DNA from: Rhizophagus irregularis
Lineage: Eukaryota > Glomeromycota > Glomeromycetes > Glomerales > Glomeraceae
Length of the DNA stretch: 64,000 bases
Assembly (NCBI RefSeq): GCF_026210795.1
Contig: NC_089444.1
Coordinates: 920,501 to 984,500 of the forward strand
Direction of reading: 5' to 3'
Both the position numbers and the translations under genes were made by a program. Positions 61,024-64,000 of the stretch are shown here, one piece after another. Below the pieces are notes generated by a model that saw only the letters and a list, made by a program, of their open reading frames with translations, ran no database searches and was not told the DNA's origin. How positions within the stretch are numbered: position 1 is the first letter of the stretch; the number at the start of each line of letters is the position of its first letter.

Positions 61024-62497
61024 CTAATAATTTACTTCATTATGTTCAAAAGAATCATAAGAATCATATTGAGTACCAACTTGTCTAATAATATAATTAG
61101 CTAATTTATGCCCTGCCATAATGCATTCATCAATACTTTTACCTTGAATAAATTGACTTAAAAATCCTCCAACAAATGAATCACCAGCTCCTGTAGCATC
61201 AATTAAATCATTTTCTGCTATTGGAATTATAGGATATTCTTTAATTGTACCATTTTGATCCGCATAAATAGTGGACCTTGCATCCCTTGTTATTAAAGCC
61301 ATACGAACGAAATTGGAAGAGTGTTTTGGTAATTGAGCTAATTTTTTTGTTACCTCAAATATATCTGTTGTCTACACATTAAATAAAAAGTTAGAAAAGA
61401 GTCATAACAAAATAAATAAATAAACAATATGAATATTTACATTCCAATTTGACATTTCAGCAAATGCTAACGCTTCAGATTCGTTACCAAAAATAATATC
61501 CCAATATGGAGAAATCTCATCCATTCGATATTTATATTTTGTTACTAATTTAACTGAACCTAAGTTAGTGGCATAAATCTATATAAAAGTATTTATAAAT
61601 AGAATTAGAATTAGAGAAAATTCTAATATTACATGTATTATATGCACGAACGTACGTACCTTATTATTTTCTAGAGCATGTTTATAGATTTCTTTTACAA
61701 TATGAAAATTTTCTTTTAAAATAAATCCACAAACATAAATATATTTTGCATTTTCTACAAATTTCCATTTTGAAGGTGATTTCAAATCTTCTAAATTATA
61801 TTGCGTCGCAGCTCCTTTATTATTTCTCACAAAATAACTTTTATTTAAAAAAAAAAATTTGGATTAGGAGAAACAAAAAACTAAAAAAATAAAAAAGAAA
61901 AAAATAATACTAGTTCACTTAACTTGTTGTTAGATAATTTACTAAAAGAACTAACACCAGTTGGGTAATCATCAATTTCCGTATATTCAGTTCTTACCCC
62001 ATCATTATTTAATACTCTTCTTAATATTTTTCCCATTTCATCTTTACCTATACATCCTATTATTACCGTTGAATTCGGTGGAAGTAATCTCTATATTTAT
62101 TTATTTTAAGAAAGATATAAAATTAGTATAAAGAGGACATAAGAAAGTTAGAATAAAATATCTACTTGAGCTCCACGGAGAGAATTTTGTGCCGTGCCAC
62201 CAGGAACTTTTAATGTATCAGGATATTTAGAAACCTCATTTAAACTAATAATGATTTAAATTTAATATAATTAAGATATAATAACAGATAATAATTAATT
62301 TTTTTTTTTAAAAGAAAAGTAATATTAGTTTATACGTACAATCCATTGATTTTATTAAAGTCTTTATCAATTGGTTTTGGTAAAAGTCCATATTTTTTAA
62401 TTAATTTTTCAACTTCTTCGTTATTATATACGAATAAGTCTATTAAAGAATTACCAATACCGAGTAATATATAGTCATTAGAAGTTTCAGTTAACAT
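61024..62497 (-). CDS. ADO1: Adenosine kinase (PfkB family), complete
   Basis: Six exons, all GT-AG: 62497-62340, 62244-62166, 62090-61924, 61837-61660, 61578-61441, 61371-61024; 355 residues, close to the usual ~345. It phosphorylates adenosine to AMP with ATP, in purine salvage and in clearing adenosine from the methyl cycle. Landmarks: GIGNSLIDL at the N-terminus, the nucleoside-site PGGTAQNSLRGAQ (GG at 68-69), YPTG in exon 3, FGNESEA near 224-230, and the PfkB signature DATGAGDSFVGGF with catalytic Asp at about 304. The exon 3 donor is GTTAAG, weaker than the others but needed for the family alignment (SNN to NYFVRNNKGAAT). The order of motifs and full length make this the best-supported gene in the window. 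The symbol follows the yeast ortholog. Confidence 0.92.
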
Positions 62498-63739
62498 TTT
62501 TGAGGTAAAATTTAAAGTTTGCTTGAAATCCTTACTTTTTCGAATTTATAATTGATTTACCCAAGTGTTGTTACACAAATCGTACAAATGGATTGATTTT
62601 CGGACCGCAGTCAATTTAAAACAAAATTTTTATGCGGTCAAATTAAATATAATACTGCGCCTCAAAATTATTAGATAAAGCCAGCTTCTACAGAGATCGG
62701 AGTAGTTTTGGCCGGCATAACAGAACTCATGTGACATATAAGGGATGACAAATAGGGTAAGTACCGGAATACTTAATAAAAATGAAAAGTAGAGGAGTGT
62801 GACAATGCGTATCAAATATTTTTACTATTATCACGTGATACAACTTCGCTTTAGGAACCAACCACCCTAGCGTCGCCTCCAAAAAATGGTAGCCGGGTTA
62901 CATACCCTGTAAAAAAAAGTCGATCCGTTTTTTATATTCCGTCTTTTTTTCCGTAAAAGGCTCATATTTCCGGAATTAATAATAACCTAATTTATCGAAT
63001 TATTTACATTTTCCGTGAATGGATCCGTGAAAGGCTCATTTTTACGGAGTTTTTACAGAAATAACGGATAAATTTTTATAGTTATATAATATTATGGATG
63101 TGACAATTAATGGCGACAATTAGAGTCCTTACATATAAAAAAAACCCTAAGTCCACAAGACATAAGCATTGTAGTCGCATTTTCAACATCTAATCCTAAT
63201 TCTAATCCCAATCCCCTTACCCTAAACTTAACTAGTCCTAAACCTAATTCTAAAAAACCGGAAAAATGAATCCGGCTAACAGCCTAAGAGTGAATCAGAA
63301 ATAGTGTTTCTAATTTTTGATCTGAAATTTCACAATAAGTCTGAAAATAAATCATCTCATGGCAAGTTAGCGGTAATTAAAAACAAAATCTTTCATATGA
63401 TCGATTTTAGTTGGAGATAGATAAACAAACATATTTGCAAAAATTTTAGCATAAATAGGAACGGAATATAAATAGCGAAAAAATTAGTATTTAGGTAGTT
63501 TAGAGTAGTGGTCACTTTATGTCGAAAAATTTCTCCCTTTAAACTCTCTACTCTATTCATTTTATTTCCAGTAATAAGATATTTGCAATATTACCGAATT
63601 TTTAATGTTAGATTCTTTTTATGCATTTAAATTACAAAACAAAGGTATTCAAATATTAAAAGCATAACAGAACTAAAATTTAATACTATACTAGATAATT
63701 TTCAGACCCATAGATTTTAATGTCAAAACTATAATTAAA
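62498..63739. other. Upstream region of adenosine kinase and non-coding tail
   Basis: A TCACGTGA palindrome stands at 62831-62838, about 335 bp upstream of the adenosine kinase ATG. A MITE-like stretch is at about 62905-63081: ccctgtaaaaaaaagtcg at one side, tttttatag at the other, with two ccgtgaaaggctcat-type motifs inside. A C-rich, CCCTAA-like stretch (63190-63255) mirrors the G-rich one at the left end of the window. No gene. Confidence 0.4.
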
Positions 63740-64000
63740 TTAAAGCAAAAAGAGGAAAAAATGATGCTAGAATCCATAACGATAATGATCAATCGAAATG
63801 GATTAATAATGTTCTTGAAAAAATATAGTCATAGATAGATTGGTTGATACAAATCAGCTAAGGAACATTTATCGACTTTTGGATCCTGATAACATAAAGA
63901 AAAGTCACCACTAGTTATGAACATCAATTCAAGAAGCGCAATCATTCATCACAAAACATGACAGTCAATTGATATTACCGACTTTTCAATCATTATCAGG
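63740..64000 (+). pseudogene. Decayed coding fragment, cut by the window edge
   Basis: One frame reads NDARIHNDNDQSKWINNVLE and, after several stops, TSYEHQFKKRNHSSQNMTVN and YYRLFNHYQ up to the last base. The composition is protein-like but five or more stops interrupt it. It may be the edge of a dead gene extending to the right. Family not recognised. Confidence 0.25.

Overview
This window is eukaryotic and very A+T-rich, about three quarters A+T by eye. Its genes are sparse and split by short GT-AG introns, and it is crowded with small transposons and segmental copies. The gene content is a J-domain/X-domain protein, a fungal-type HMG-box protein, adenosine kinase, an RRM-like retroelement protein, and a three-member family of unrecognised small proteins. 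Together these suggest an arbuscular mycorrhizal fungus such as Rhizophagus (Glomeromycotina). That assignment is inference; no rRNA or tRNA gene is present to confirm it. Roughly ten loci look intact in 64 kb.

Layout. 0-7 kb: short inverted-repeat transposons (MITEs), a decayed spliced gene (2.7-4.0 kb) and a transposase N-terminus (5.6 kb). 8-9.6 kb and 17.3-18.8 kb: two copies of a block carrying an intronless ~185-residue gene; a third, diverged gene copy lies at 45.6 kb on the other strand, and all three share an upstream motif and TATA box. 11.4-13.9 kb: a non-LTR-type retroposon with a 12-bp target duplication and an A-rich tail, inserted into a repeat block that has a second copy at 33.5-35.5 kb. 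19.3-22.4 kb and 30.8-32.8 kb: a large inverted repeat with an HMG-box gene in each arm, one open and one broken. 23-30 kb: MITEs, a 1-kb inverted-repeat element with a purine-rich core, and decayed coding sequence. 36-45 kb: mostly non-coding, with a decayed gene at 41.7 kb.

48.8-60.1 kb: the most distinctive part. A unit of two divergent spliced genes is present twice. One gene encodes a J-domain/X-domain co-chaperone with a SHOCT-like N-terminal exon; the other encodes an 84-91 residue protein whose first exon is also SHOCT-like and ends in the same intron phase. Both copies read through cleanly once spliced. Two transposons entered the second unit after it was copied. 61-62.5 kb: a complete six-exon adenosine kinase gene. 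The right edge holds repeats and a decayed coding fragment.

Likely roles: the J/SHOCT pairs may encode co-expressed chaperone partners, the HMG gene a DNA-binding protein, and adenosine kinase is housekeeping purine salvage. Much of the rest is transposon activity and segmental copying. Paralogous copies inside the window show several insertion sites both empty and filled.
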